This document shows positions 34,349 through 42,818 of a stretch of 64,000 nucleotides of DNA, in pieces. Numbering within the stretch: the first letter of the stretch is position 1; the number at the start of each line of letters is the position of its first letter. Origin of the DNA: CAZYAK01 sp964403335 (lineage in GTDB: Bacteria; Patescibacteriota; Gracilibacteria; Peribacterales; Peribacteraceae); assembly GCA_964403335.1 (NCBI GenBank), contig CAYOFI010000007.1:8920-72919 (forward strand), written 5' to 3'. The notes beneath the pieces are model-generated. The model had not been told where the DNA came from. It was given only the letters and a program-made list of their open reading frames with translations, and made no database searches. A program made the translations under genes and the position numbers.

Positions 34349-35269
34349 ATGCTCCCAACGTCCCCCATCTCGGCACGTGCCGCCGCAAAGCGCTCGCAGA
34401 AATTGCAGAGCGGCGTGATCGTCTCCTGGACGTTGCTGCATCATGCGCCTGCAGGATTCCCACACGGCCCGCGCGCGATCGGATTGGTGCGACTGGAAGA
34501 TGGATCGCAGGTATTGGCACCGCTGTTGATGAAGTCACCTGTCATCGGCATGCACGTTGCGCCGCGCATGCGGCTCTCCGCTGTCACCAGCGAAAAACTG
34601 CGCATCTACGACATCGCATTTGAAGAGGCTGTGGTGGTGAAGCAACCGCATGAAGACGCGGAATTTCCGGGATACATCTTGGCGCTCACAGGACCGTCCG
34701 GCGTCGGAAAGTCGACGGTCAGCAAGATGTTGATTCATATGTTTGAGGAGTACGTGATGCCTGTTCCTATTTTGACGACACGCGAGCGCCGCAAGGGTGA
34801 TGACGGCGAATATCGGTATGTCTCTAAAAAAGTCTTCACGGACTTGCAAAAAAACGGCGAATTCGTGGCGTGGACGCATATTCCGTCGGAGAGTGAAGAT
34901 CGCTGGTATGGCTATCGCGGAAGCGATATTCGAGCGATCTGGGAAAAAGGGAAATTGCCGATTGTGATCACCGAAATGCACCTGCTTCAGGGTCTGGCCA
35001 ATCATTTTGGACGCCGGTCGATCCTCTCCTGTGGCCTTCTTCCACCCGGCAACAGCACCCGCAAAAAACTGTCGACGTTACTGCACCGTCTCCGCGACCG
35101 CGGACGCGAGACCGATCAACACATCAAAGCCAGACTCAAGAACGCGAAGGAGGATTTGGACTTCTTTACAAAACGCAAAGACCTGTTCGATCACTTGCTC
35201 GTGAACGACGATATCCATGCGGTGATTGCGGCTTTGCGAAAAAATGTGCCGGGTTTGGCTGGCGCCTGA
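34349..35269 (+). CDS. DUF35 OB-fold / guanylate kinase-like fusion
   Basis: A 306-residue fusion. Residues about 8-95 match the OB-fold half of DUF35 proteins (GVIVSWTLLHHAPAGFPHGP, IGLVRLEDGSQVLAPLL, then IGMHVAPRMRLS) but without the usual N-terminal four-Cys zinc ribbon. Residues about 110-300 are guanylate kinase-like: P-loop LTGPSGVGKSTVSKML (about 112-127), TTRERRKGDDGEYRYVSKK as the GMP loop, and WYGYRGSDIRAIWEKG. In archaea DUF35 bridges thiolase and HMG-CoA synthase, and here it follows exactly those two genes. The start at 34349 excludes REP-derived codons. Whether the kinase half phosphorylates GMP is unknown. Confidence 0.8.
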   Translation: MLPTSPISARAAAKRSQKLQSGVIVSWTLLHHAPAGFPHGPRAIGLVRLEDGSQVLAPLLMKSPVIGMHVAPRMRLSAVTSEKLRIYDIAFEEAVVVKQPHEDAEFPGYILALTGPSGVGKSTVSKMLIHMFEEYVMPVPILTTRERRKGDDGEYRYVSKKVFTDLQKNGEFVAWTHIPSESEDRWYGYRGSDIRAIWEKGKLPIVITEMHLLQGLANHFGRRSILSCGLLPPGNSTRKKLSTLLHRLRDRGRETDQHIKARLKNAKEDLDFFTKRKDLFDHLLVNDDIHAVIAALRKNVPGLAGA

Positions 35270-35344
35270 GCCAAGAAGTCTGAATTTTGACTTCGGGGTC
35301 ATCTATTGTCCCATCACCACCCCAACCATAGGATTCTTGGCTTA
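35269..35344. repeat. inverted repeat downstream of the fusion gene
   Basis: AGCCAAGAA near 35270 is complemented by TTCTTGGCT ending near 35343, with internal GACTTC/CCCC-rich partial pairing. It could act as a terminator region. A TATAAT box follows at 35352-35357 and may serve the glycosyltransferase gene, but no good -35 is visible. Confidence 0.4.
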
Positions 35345-35423
35345 GATCTGCTATAATCAAGAGATTTTCCGCCCTTCGACAAGCGCAGGACGGAAAATAC
35401 ATACCAACACACAAGTACCAAAC

Positions 35424-36644
35424 ATGCCACTCCACACCCTCATGTTCGGATGGGAGTTCCCGCCCAAGCACTCTGGCGGGTTGGGTATTGCGTGTGAGGG
35501 ACTCGTGCGCGGCTTACAAAAACACGGCGTGCAAGTGACGCTGGTATTGCCGAATCCCGTGGATGCCGGAGGCACGGTTGATATCCGCCATCCGACCGAA
35601 GAGATGACCCGCACGATCCGCGTGCAAAGCCTCCTGGATCCGTACGATAACTTCGCTTCGTACGCAGACCGGCTGGATTCCTGGCGCAACGGGAAGACGA
35701 TTGTGGACGATTTGTACGGCCCGGACTTGGGCGCGGCGGTGGAGCGGTACACGGCGTGCGCGGTGGAGATGACGAAGGATTTGCACCCCGACGTGATCCA
35801 CTGCCACGACTGGATGACGTATGAAGCCGGGTTGTATGCGGGCAAGCATCACGGCAAGGCCGTGGTGGCCCACGTGCATGCCACGGAATTGGACCGCACG
35901 GATTTCCATCCGCACCAGTGGATAGCGGACCGCGAGCGCAGCGCGCTTTTGCGGTGCGACAAAGTGATCGCCGTCAGCCGCTATACCAAAGACATGCTCA
36001 CACGCCACTACGGCATCCCCGCCGACCGCATCGCCGTCGTCCACAACGGGCATGACCAGCACACCACGCATATCGCCCCCACATTGCTCTCCCAACACGG
36101 ACACAAGCATTTGCCGCTCGTGCTGTTTTTGGGACGCCTGACGGTCCAGAAAAACCCGTGGCAATTCCTGGAGATCGCGTCTCGCATCCACAAGCACCGC
36201 CCCGACGTGCAGTTCTGCATGGCGGGCGACGGTCCGATGCTGGCCAGTCTGATCGACCGCTCATGCGACTTGGGACTGGGCGACCGCGTGATCTTCACAG
36301 GCCGCTTGAACCGGCGCGAAGTCCAAGCACTGCACCAGGAAGCCGACTGCTTCGTAATGCCGTCGCTCAGCGAGCCGTTCGGGCTCGTCGCGCTGGAGGC
36401 AATTGCGCACGGCACTCCCGTGATCGTCAGCAAACAATCCGGAGTCGCCGAAGTGCTCGATCACGCCTTCAAAGTGAATTACTGGGACGCCGACTTAATG
36501 GCCGACTGCATCCTCACCATCCTCCGCGATGACGCACTCGCCCATCAAATGAAAAGCGAAGCCCCGCGCGTGCTGCAACGCCTGACGTGGAAAAACCAAG
36601 CGGGAGCAGTTCAGTCTATTTATCAAAATCTTATTCAAACTTAG
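35424..36644 (+). CDS. GT4-family glycosyltransferase (glycogen synthase-like)
   Basis: A 406-residue GT-B glycosyltransferase. The N-terminal MFGWEFPPKHSGGLGIACEG contains the GGLG loop characteristic of glycogen/starch synthase-like enzymes. HCHDWMTYEAGL and VAVSRYTKDML are in the acceptor half. The C-terminal donor half has LFLGRLTVQKNPW, MAGDGPM and the E-x7-E motif EPFGLVALEAIAHG. It would transfer glucose or another sugar from a nucleotide donor in the cytoplasm. Its position just before GH57 and GH15 genes suggests an alpha-glucan function. Confidence 0.9.
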   Translation: MPLHTLMFGWEFPPKHSGGLGIACEGLVRGLQKHGVQVTLVLPNPVDAGGTVDIRHPTEEMTRTIRVQSLLDPYDNFASYADRLDSWRNGKTIVDDLYGPDLGAAVERYTACAVEMTKDLHPDVIHCHDWMTYEAGLYAGKHHGKAVVAHVHATELDRTDFHPHQWIADRERSALLRCDKVIAVSRYTKDMLTRHYGIPADRIAVVHNGHDQHTTHIAPTLLSQHGHKHLPLVLFLGRLTVQKNPWQFLEIASRIHKHRPDVQFCMAGDGPMLASLIDRSCDLGLGDRVIFTGRLNRREVQALHQEADCFVMPSLSEPFGLVALEAIAHGTPVIVSKQSGVAEVLDHAFKVNYWDADLMADCILTILRDDALAHQMKSEAPRVLQRLTWKNQAGAVQSIYQNLIQT

Positions 36645-36722
36645 TGAATAGTTGGTAGTGAGTAGTGAGTAGAAAAGCTCCACTACAACCTACCAACTAC
36701 CTACTACTCACTACTCACTAAT
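36642..36722. repeat. short-tandem-repeat palindrome C (TAGTGAGTAG type)
   Basis: The left arm is repeated TAGTGAGTAG/TTGGTAGTGAG words and the right arm CTACTACTCACTACTCAC words, with a short unique centre. It begins at the stop codon of the glycosyltransferase and ends four bases before the GH57 ATG. Confidence 0.85.
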
Positions 36723-36726
36723 TCTC

Positions 36727-38046
36727 ATGACGCACACACACTCCCCACTGATCTGCTTCTACTTCCAGGTCCATCAACCGTACCGCTTGAAGGATCTGCG
36801 CATCACCGATATCGGCCAAGGGGATGCCGCGTACTTCGATGATGAAAAGAACGAAGCGATCTTCCGCAAAGTGGCGGAGAAGTGCTATCTGCCTGCGAAT
36901 AAGCTGATGCTGGAACTGATCACACAGCATCCGAACTTCTCGATCGCCTATTCACTTTCAGGAGTATTTCTCGACCAATGCGAACAGTACGGACCCGATG
37001 TCTTGGAATCGTTCAGAGCATTGGCACGGACTGGACGAGTCGAATTTTTGGCGGAGACGTACTACCACTCGCTCTCGGCCATCAAGTCACTGCCCGAATT
37101 CTGCGCACAAGTGAGCAAACATGTGCGAAAGATCCAGGACCTCTTCGGTCAAACACCGCAAGTCTTCCGCAACACCGAGCTCATCTACCGCAACGAACTT
37201 GCGCACACAGCACGTCTGATGGGATTCAAAGGCGTACTCGCCGAAGGTGCGGACCGATTGCTCCGTGACCGCAGCCCGAACCATCCGTTCCTGCCTCCGA
37301 CATTCCGCTTGTCCCATGGCATGGAAAACGTGATCGCGGCCAATCGTCCGCTCGCCAAGCGCTCGAACTCGATGCATCTGCTCCTCAAGAACTACCGCCT
37401 CAGCGATGACGTCGCGTTCCGTTTTTCGGATAAATCGTGGCTGGGCTTCCCGCTGAAAGCAGAGACATTCACGGATTGGCTCCTCGCCTCCGGCGGCTTC
37501 AACGTCAATCTCTTTATGGACTACGAAACCTTCGGTGAACACCAATGGGCCGATACGGGCATCTTCGATTTCCTCCGCGCCCTCCCCCGCATCTGGGAAG
37601 AGCGCGGCGTAGAGGCGGTCACGCCGTCGGAAGTGCTCAAGCGTTGGGAAACCAACGATTGGAACTACCACGAGCATATCGACGCACATGAATACGTCTC
37701 CTGGGCCGATGCCGAACGCGACCTGTCCGCATGGCTGGGCAACGGCATTCAGCATGCTGCATTGAATGCCATCTATGCCCTCGAGCCCCTCGTCCGCGCA
37801 TCGAACAACCCGGATCTCCTCGAAACCTGGCGCAAGCTGCAGACATCCGATCACTTCTATTACATGAGTACAAAGTTCTGGAGTGACGGAGATGTGCACA
37901 AATACTTCAGCCCGTACGATTCGCCGTATGAGGCGTATCGACGGTACTCACATGCGCTTTGCGATCTCAAAACCCGACTCGTTGACGAAAAACCAAATTC
38001 CAGAGACCAGAGACCAGGTACTACTGTTCATACTGATCACCCATGA
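36727..38046 (+). CDS. GH57 alpha-amylase-type glycoside hydrolase
   Basis: A 439-residue family 57 enzyme. The opening PLICFYFQVHQPYRL is motif 1 (His-Gln-Pro). The nucleophile Glu lies in FRNTELIYRNEL (about residue 150), and the acid/base Asp in LFMDYETFGEH (about 263) with its usual neighbours. It should cleave or rearrange alpha-1,4-glucan by a retaining mechanism, probably intracellular as there is no signal peptide. The last 20 or so residues (EKPNSRDQRPGTTV) are encoded by a repeat palindrome and are unlikely to be part of the fold. Confidence 0.92.
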   Translation: MTHTHSPLICFYFQVHQPYRLKDLRITDIGQGDAAYFDDEKNEAIFRKVAEKCYLPANKLMLELITQHPNFSIAYSLSGVFLDQCEQYGPDVLESFRALARTGRVEFLAETYYHSLSAIKSLPEFCAQVSKHVRKIQDLFGQTPQVFRNTELIYRNELAHTARLMGFKGVLAEGADRLLRDRSPNHPFLPPTFRLSHGMENVIAANRPLAKRSNSMHLLLKNYRLSDDVAFRFSDKSWLGFPLKAETFTDWLLASGGFNVNLFMDYETFGEHQWADTGIFDFLRALPRIWEERGVEAVTPSEVLKRWETNDWNYHEHIDAHEYVSWADAERDLSAWLGNGIQHAALNAIYALEPLVRASNNPDLLETWRKLQTSDHFYYMSTKFWSDGDVHKYFSPYDSPYEAYRRYSHALCDLKTRLVDEKPNSRDQRPGTTVHTDHP

Positions 38047-38082
38047 TTGCTTCCTGGCTTTTAGTTTCTGGCTTCTGATTCC
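37988..38082. repeat. short-tandem-repeat palindrome D (GACCAGAGACC type)
   Basis: The left arm CCAGAGACCAGAGACC is coding, forming the GH57 C-terminal tail. The right arm TCCTGGCTTTTAGTTTCTGG reaches to just before the GH15 start. Repeat words are shared with palindrome A. Confidence 0.75.
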
Positions 38083-38090
38083 TCTCGTAT

Positions 38091-40181
38091 ATGCCCCGCT
38101 CCCTCGTCTTCGGTAACGGCCACGTCCTCGCATCGTTCGATGAACAGTTGCAGATGCGCGATTTGTACTTTCCGTACGTGGGCATGGAAGATCAGACGAC
38201 CTACGGGCATGTGCACCGGGTGGGCGTCATGGTGGAAGGCAAAGGATTTTCCTGGTTCAACGACGGCCAGTGGAAGATCTCTCCGCGCTATGAACCCGAT
38301 ACGCTCGTGGGAAACTCGACGCTGGAGAACGCGAATTTGGGCATCGCCATCCGCGCGTGGGATTACGTGCATCCCGTGCACAACATCATCCTGCGCCACT
38401 TTTTCGTGCGCAGTACGGACGGCCAGGAAAAGATCGTGAGAATCTTCTTCAATCATGATTTCCACATCTACAGCGACAAACAGAAAGACACCGCTTTCTA
38501 CGAGCCGTATACCAACTGCATGATCCACTACCGCGAGCAGCGGTATTTCTTAGTCGGCGGGCAGACCAGCGCTCCCAGCGGTCCCATAGCCGCAAATGGC
38601 GGCGCCACCGGCACGCGGTACGCCTCCGTCCTGCGCAGCATGGAAGGCCTCAAACCCAGCGGCCTTTCCTCCTATACCACCGGCAAAGCGGATTACCGCG
38701 GACTGGAAGGAACTTGGCGTGATGCCGAAGATGGCGAACTGTCCCGTCACCCCATCGAACAAGGCTCCGTCGATTCCACCGTCGCCATTCACTGCAAAGT
38801 GGAGAAAGACAAAGAGACGGATGTTGTCTTGTGGGTGTGTTTGGGCAAATCGTTGGAGGAAGTCTTGCGGCAGCAACAGACCGTCATCGAAGAAACACCC
38901 GAACGGCTCCATCGCAACTGTAAAAACTATTGGAAGAGCTGGGCGAACAAAGTGCAACGCAGCTTCGGCTCGCTGTCACCGGAAGCGACCTCCCTCTACA
39001 AGCGGAGCCTGCTCACGATCCGGACACACGTGGACTCGCACGGCGGTATCGTGGCCGCGGCCGACAGCGACATCATGGCGTTCAATCGCGATACGTACAC
39101 CTACGTCTGGCCGCGCGACGGCTCCCTCGTGTCCCTCGCACTCGACCGCGCCGGCTACGGCGAGGTGACCCGCAATTTCTTCCGCTTCTGCGCCAAAGCC
39201 CAATTGCCCGACGGCTACTTGCTCCATAAATACAATCCCGACGGCTCGCCGGGATCCTCGTGGCACCCGTGGCTGAAAGACGGCGAGGCGCAGTTGCCGA
39301 TTCAGGAAGATGAAACCGCTTTGGTGGTCTACGCGATGTGGAAGCATTTCCAAACGCAGCAAGACTTTGAATTCTTGCAGGAACTCTTCGAAACCTTCAT
39401 CAAGAAAGCCGCGCAGTTCATGGTCGATTTCCGTGAGGAAGGCACCGGGTTGCCGCTCCCCAGTTACGACCCGTGGGAAGAGCACCGCGGCATCTTCACG
39501 TACACGACCGCGACGACGATTGCCGGACTCCACGCCGCCGCGCAGATCGCGCATATTCTGGGACATCACAAGCACTCGGAGAAATATCAAACCGCAGCCG
39601 ACGAGATGCGCCAGGCGCTTCTGTTCCACTTGTTTGATGAAGACACGCATCGCTTCATGAAGAAGATCAAACGCAAAGACGGCCAGACCGTCGAGCGCGA
39701 CACCACCCCCGACGCGAGCATCACGGCCATCTGGCACCTGGAAGTTCTGCCAGCGGATGATCCGCGGGTGGTATCGACCATGAAGCAACTGGAGGAACAT
39801 CTGCAGGTGCATACGCCAATTGGAGGCCTCGCGCGCTATCCCAACGATTACTACCAATCCGTCACCCCGCCCACCAAAGAGATTCCCGGCAACCCCTGGA
39901 TCATCACGACGCTCTGGGATGCGCAGTGGAAAATCGCGCTGGCCAAAACGACGGCGGAATTGGAGGAAGGCAAAAAACTGATCGACTGGGCATGTTCGCA
40001 TGCCACTCCTTCAGGATTGCTGCCCGAGCAATTGCACCCGCTCACGGGCGCGCCGCTCTCCGTCGCTCCGCTCACCTGGAGCCATGCGGTGTATGTGGAG
40101 ACCGTGCTGAAGTACTTGGACAAAGAGCGGGAAATCCTCGGAAAAGAGATGTATAAAATGGTGAGTGACTGGAGAGATTAA
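38091..40181 (+). CDS. GH15 family glucoamylase-like hydrolase
   Basis: A 696-residue GH15 protein. The N-terminal beta-sandwich (about 1-270) has VFGNGHVLASFDEQLQMRDL and YPYVGMEDQT-like elements. The (alpha/alpha)6 barrel has YTYVWPRDGSLVSLALDRAG, the general-acid region PIQEDETALVVYAMW, and the catalytic-base region GLLPEQLHP. Members release glucose from alpha-glucan ends; others act on trehalose or isomaltose. No signal peptide is present. Together with GT4 and GH57 upstream it suggests intracellular polyglucan turnover. Confidence 0.93.
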   Translation: MPRSLVFGNGHVLASFDEQLQMRDLYFPYVGMEDQTTYGHVHRVGVMVEGKGFSWFNDGQWKISPRYEPDTLVGNSTLENANLGIAIRAWDYVHPVHNIILRHFFVRSTDGQEKIVRIFFNHDFHIYSDKQKDTAFYEPYTNCMIHYREQRYFLVGGQTSAPSGPIAANGGATGTRYASVLRSMEGLKPSGLSSYTTGKADYRGLEGTWRDAEDGELSRHPIEQGSVDSTVAIHCKVEKDKETDVVLWVCLGKSLEEVLRQQQTVIEETPERLHRNCKNYWKSWANKVQRSFGSLSPEATSLYKRSLLTIRTHVDSHGGIVAAADSDIMAFNRDTYTYVWPRDGSLVSLALDRAGYGEVTRNFFRFCAKAQLPDGYLLHKYNPDGSPGSSWHPWLKDGEAQLPIQEDETALVVYAMWKHFQTQQDFEFLQELFETFIKKAAQFMVDFREEGTGLPLPSYDPWEEHRGIFTYTTATTIAGLHAAAQIAHILGHHKHSEKYQTAADEMRQALLFHLFDEDTHRFMKKIKRKDGQTVERDTTPDASITAIWHLEVLPADDPRVVSTMKQLEEHLQVHTPIGGLARYPNDYYQSVTPPTKEIPGNPWIITTLWDAQWKIALAKTTAELEEGKKLIDWACSHATPSGLLPEQLHPLTGAPLSVAPLTWSHAVYVETVLKYLDKEREILGKEMYKMVSDWRD

Positions 40182-40278
40182 TGAAGAATTGAAAATGAAG
40201 AATGGAAAATTTTGGAAGCAGCTCTGAAACAGAATAGCTGCCATAATTTTCAATTCTCCATTCTCCATTTTCAATTTC
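40182..40278. repeat. short-tandem-repeat palindrome E (GAAAATGAAGAAT type)
   Basis: Same family as B: GAATTGAAAATGAAGAATGG words on the left and TTTTCAATTCTCC words on the right, around an approximately 32-base centre that starts with GGAAGCAGC. It starts directly after the GH15 stop. Confidence 0.85.
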
Positions 40279-40296
40279 CATCGCTATACTCACACC

Positions 40297-41109
40297 ATGC
40301 TCCGTCTCTTCCTCATTTTTCTTGCAACCACCGCCTTTGCCGCGTCCGGTGATACGGTTTCGAGTTCATCCAGTTCGTCCTCGTCGGCATTCGTCGAAAC
40401 CGATGCCATCAAAGAAGACCGCGCCGAACGCGCGGAGAATTTACGCTTGGACATCGCCAAGGAACGCAAAGCCGAAGAGCAATTCCGCACGCATGTCAGC
40501 ACATTCCTCAAAAAACGCGCAGAGCTGCGCGACGAGTGCCGGGAGAATCTGCGCCGCAGCAACAAAAACACGAAATTCTCCACGCTGACGAACTGCTACA
40601 AAGATGACCTCACACTGGAGCAAGAACTGTTGGAAAAGCGCCGCGAACGCTTGGTGGCCATGCCCGGTGTCAGCGATGACGTGCTCAATACCGCCCTGTC
40701 CCGCTTGGATCTCTTGATCGACGCCGTCGATACCGTGATCTTTGCGCTGAATAGCGACGTCTATTCGACGACAGAGGACATCAGCGAAGCGAAGAAGAAT
40801 CTCTTGGAGAAGTACCGTATGCCGTTCTGGGACGCAATGATCCTCGCCCGCGGCGACCGCGCCGTCTCTGTCATTTCCTCCCTCGTCACACGCCTGGACG
40901 CATTCACGCCGCTTTCCGATGCGCAGATGTCCGCACGATCCTGCCTGACGAACCAAGAAGCCAATCTCCGCACACTCTTTAAAGCCAAGACCAAGCCCGA
41001 GCTCCGTAAGCCCGGGGTTTTGAGCGCACTCGATGCCCTCCAGCTGTGCATGACAAGCCTGCAAACACTGACGACACCGGCCACGGGATCGGGTAGCGTA
41101 TCGTCATGA
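40297..41109 (+). CDS. secreted coiled-coil protein of unknown function
   Basis: A 270-residue exported protein. A short signal peptide (LRLFLIFLATTAFA) is followed by a run of about nine serines (about 22-30), then a long charged helical region (about 40-135) with KERKAEEQFRTHVSTFLKKR, and further helices with four cysteines overall (RDECREN, LTNCYK, RSCLTN, LQLCMT). I recognise no family. The four-Cys helical layout could be disulfide-stapled outside the cell. It overlaps the next gene by four bases (ATGA), so the two are probably co-translated. Confidence 0.7.
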   Translation: MLRLFLIFLATTAFAASGDTVSSSSSSSSSAFVETDAIKEDRAERAENLRLDIAKERKAEEQFRTHVSTFLKKRAELRDECRENLRRSNKNTKFSTLTNCYKDDLTLEQELLEKRRERLVAMPGVSDDVLNTALSRLDLLIDAVDTVIFALNSDVYSTTEDISEAKKNLLEKYRMPFWDAMILARGDRAVSVISSLVTRLDAFTPLSDAQMSARSCLTNQEANLRTLFKAKTKPELRKPGVLSALDALQLCMTSLQTLTTPATGSGSVSS

Positions 41110-41822
41110 GTGACGCCCTAGACGATATCCCCCACCGCCTTCCCCATAAAATAGAGCGGACCAAGAACAAGCACTCCCGCGCAGTCGAGAGGAATGGGAC
41201 GGTGATTATTCGCCTTGCGCGGAATTTGAGCGGGAACGAAGAGCAGGTGCATATTCAGTATTTGCTCAAGCGGATGGCCGCGATCGTGGCCAAAGAACGC
41301 GCGCGGACGGTCGTCGATCCGTTCCGACCGCTTTTGGATGGCGAGACGTCATTGACCGTGACGCTGGCCTCAGGAGCGTCGTATGTATTCGAGCTGACCG
41401 CCGGCAAGCGGACGCGATCCTATCGCACAACGGTGGGCTGGCGCATCGCCGTCGGTCCGCGCATCCGCCGCGCGGTACTGCATCGATTCCTCTGGAAGCT
41501 CCTCGCCCAAATCGAACTCCCCAGGCTGACCGAAATGGTCCACTGCATCAACGACGAAACCTTCGGCGTGGCCATCGGCCGCGTGCGGATAGGCTATGCC
41601 GCCACCCAATGGGGCAGCTGCTCGCGCCATGGCGACATCATGCTGAATGCGTCATTGCTCTTTGTGCCCGAGCCGCTGCTGCGCTACGTGATCGTCCACG
41701 AACTCGCCCACCGCATCGTGCAAAACCATAGCGCCGGGTTTTGGCGCCAGGTGGAGCGGTTTCTCCCTGCGTACGATGATGCGCGCCGGCAGTTGCGGAG
41801 ATTTAAGTTGAGTGCGCTGTAA
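41106..41822 (+). CDS. YgjP-like (DUF45) zinc metallopeptidase
   Basis: A 238-residue protein of the YgjP/DUF45 metallopeptidase family. The C-terminal half holds the complete signature: YAATQWGSCSRHGDIMLNAS, the zinc motif VIVHELAHRIVQNHS (HExxH with a third His) and FWRQVERFLPAYD. The N-terminal half is less conserved. It is predicted to be cytosolic; substrates of the family are poorly defined. It overlaps the secreted coiled-coil gene by four bases. Confidence 0.88.
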   Translation: MSDALDDIPHRLPHKIERTKNKHSRAVERNGTVIIRLARNLSGNEEQVHIQYLLKRMAAIVAKERARTVVDPFRPLLDGETSLTVTLASGASYVFELTAGKRTRSYRTTVGWRIAVGPRIRRAVLHRFLWKLLAQIELPRLTEMVHCINDETFGVAIGRVRIGYAATQWGSCSRHGDIMLNASLLFVPEPLLRYVIVHELAHRIVQNHSAGFWRQVERFLPAYDDARRQLRRFKLSAL

Positions 41823-41842
41823 CTTCGTCCTAGGCTGGATCC

Positions 41843-41995
41843 ATGACCACCTTCACCCCCCGCGACGACGGCGATGACAACAAAGGCGATGACAACAAGG
41901 CCTCGGCCAACCCGCACGACATCGACAATTTAGGCGACGACATCGGCACGCGCATCGGCCAGGGCAAAGACGATGATGTGGAACATTCACTCTGA
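41843..41995 (+). CDS. small acidic protein, 50 residues
   Basis: An open frame of 50 codons encodes a strongly acidic peptide, with FTPRDDGDDNKGDDNKASAN and IGQGKDDDVEHSL at its ends. Composition is Asp/Asn/Gly-rich with no hydrophobic core, so it would be disordered. It starts 20 bases after the DUF45 stop and runs to the edge of palindrome F. Codon use is like neighbouring genes, which favours a real gene, but no homologue is known to me. Confidence 0.45.
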   Translation: MTTFTPRDDGDDNKGDDNKASANPHDIDNLGDDIGTRIGQGKDDDVEHSL

Positions 41996-42090
41996 AAGGA
42001 GATCAAGGGCGTCAAGGAGATCGAAGAGATCAAAGACTTGTTCAAAACTTCCAATCTTTGATCTCCTTGATCTCTTCGATCTCTTTCATA
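41995..42090. repeat. short-tandem-repeat palindrome F (GGAGATCAAGG type)
   Basis: The left arm is AAGGAGATCAAGGGCG/GGAGATCGAAGAGATC words and the right arm GATCTCCTTGATCTCTTC words. It lies between convergent genes, and the maf stop codon (42086-42088) falls within the right arm. Confidence 0.85.
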
Positions 42091-42667
42091 CAAGTGCAAT
42101 TTTTGCTCTCCTCGTCAATTCCCCAAACATATACACCGGAAACCCCACGATACTCGTCCAATCTCCCTCGATTTTGGCGATCATCAGTTGCCCGAGCCCA
42201 TCGATCTGAAATGAGCCTGAACGACCTTTCCACAAGCCTCTCTCGATCCACCAATCGACATCCGTTTTCGATAAAGATCGGAATGTGACGGATGAAGACG
42301 AGACATCCAACCACTCTTTCCCCTCCGGCGAAATCAACGAAATGCCCGAATGGACCCACGAAGTCTTTCCACTCTGGAGCTCGATCATTCTGCGCGCATC
42401 TTGTTCATCGACAGGCTTCTCCAAAACCGTACCATCCGCCGCAACCACCAGCGTATCGCACCCGATCACCCATTTGCCCTCCCCCTCTTTCGACGCGACG
42501 TCCTTCGCTTTCATTGAAGCCAATGCACGAGCTCGCTCAACCGGATCAGACTCCACATGCGCCTCCTCATCAACAGTGCTCGGAATCACGTCGAACTGCA
42601 CGCCCAGGCCTTCAAGAAGAGTTTTGCGCTGGGGGCTGGCGGAGGCGAGGAGGAATCGATCAGGCAT
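42086..42667 (-). CDS. maf: Maf-family nucleotide pyrophosphatase
   Basis: A 193-residue Maf/Ham1-related house-cleaning phosphatase. It begins with LLASASPQRKTLLEGLG, the family fingerprint (SxSPxRxxLL), and has VIGCDTLVVAADG, EKPVDEQDARRML-like spacing and GLGQLMIAKIEGDWTSIVGFP. Maf proteins hydrolyse non-canonical or methylated nucleoside triphosphates to monophosphates in the cytoplasm. Its last codons and stop come from palindrome F. Confidence 0.93.
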   Translation of the reverse strand: MPDRFLLASASPQRKTLLEGLGVQFDVIPSTVDEEAHVESDPVERARALASMKAKDVASKEGEGKWVIGCDTLVVAADGTVLEKPVDEQDARRMIELQSGKTSWVHSGISLISPEGKEWLDVSSSSVTFRSLSKTDVDWWIERGLWKGRSGSFQIDGLGQLMIAKIEGDWTSIVGFPVYMFGELTRRAKIALV

Positions 42668-42686
42668 AGTGCAATGATAGAGCCAC

Positions 42687-42815
42687 TTTCCCCCTTCCCC
42701 TAACCCCTTCCCCCGCGGGGGGCAGGGGAATGTTTTGTATGAACAGATATTTCAAAAAATTTCCGATCTAGACCCCCTTCCCCCCTCGGGGGAAGGGGCC
42801 GGGGATGGGAGAGGA
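42687..42815. repeat. C-rich intergenic palindromes
   Basis: Two palindromes (CCCCTTCCCCCGCGGGGGG and CCCCCCTCGGGGGAAGGGG) flank an AT-rich 45-base centre. Together they fill the space between maf and trpS and just reach the trpS stop. Same class as 57461-57594. Confidence 0.7.
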
Positions 42816-42818
42816 GGC

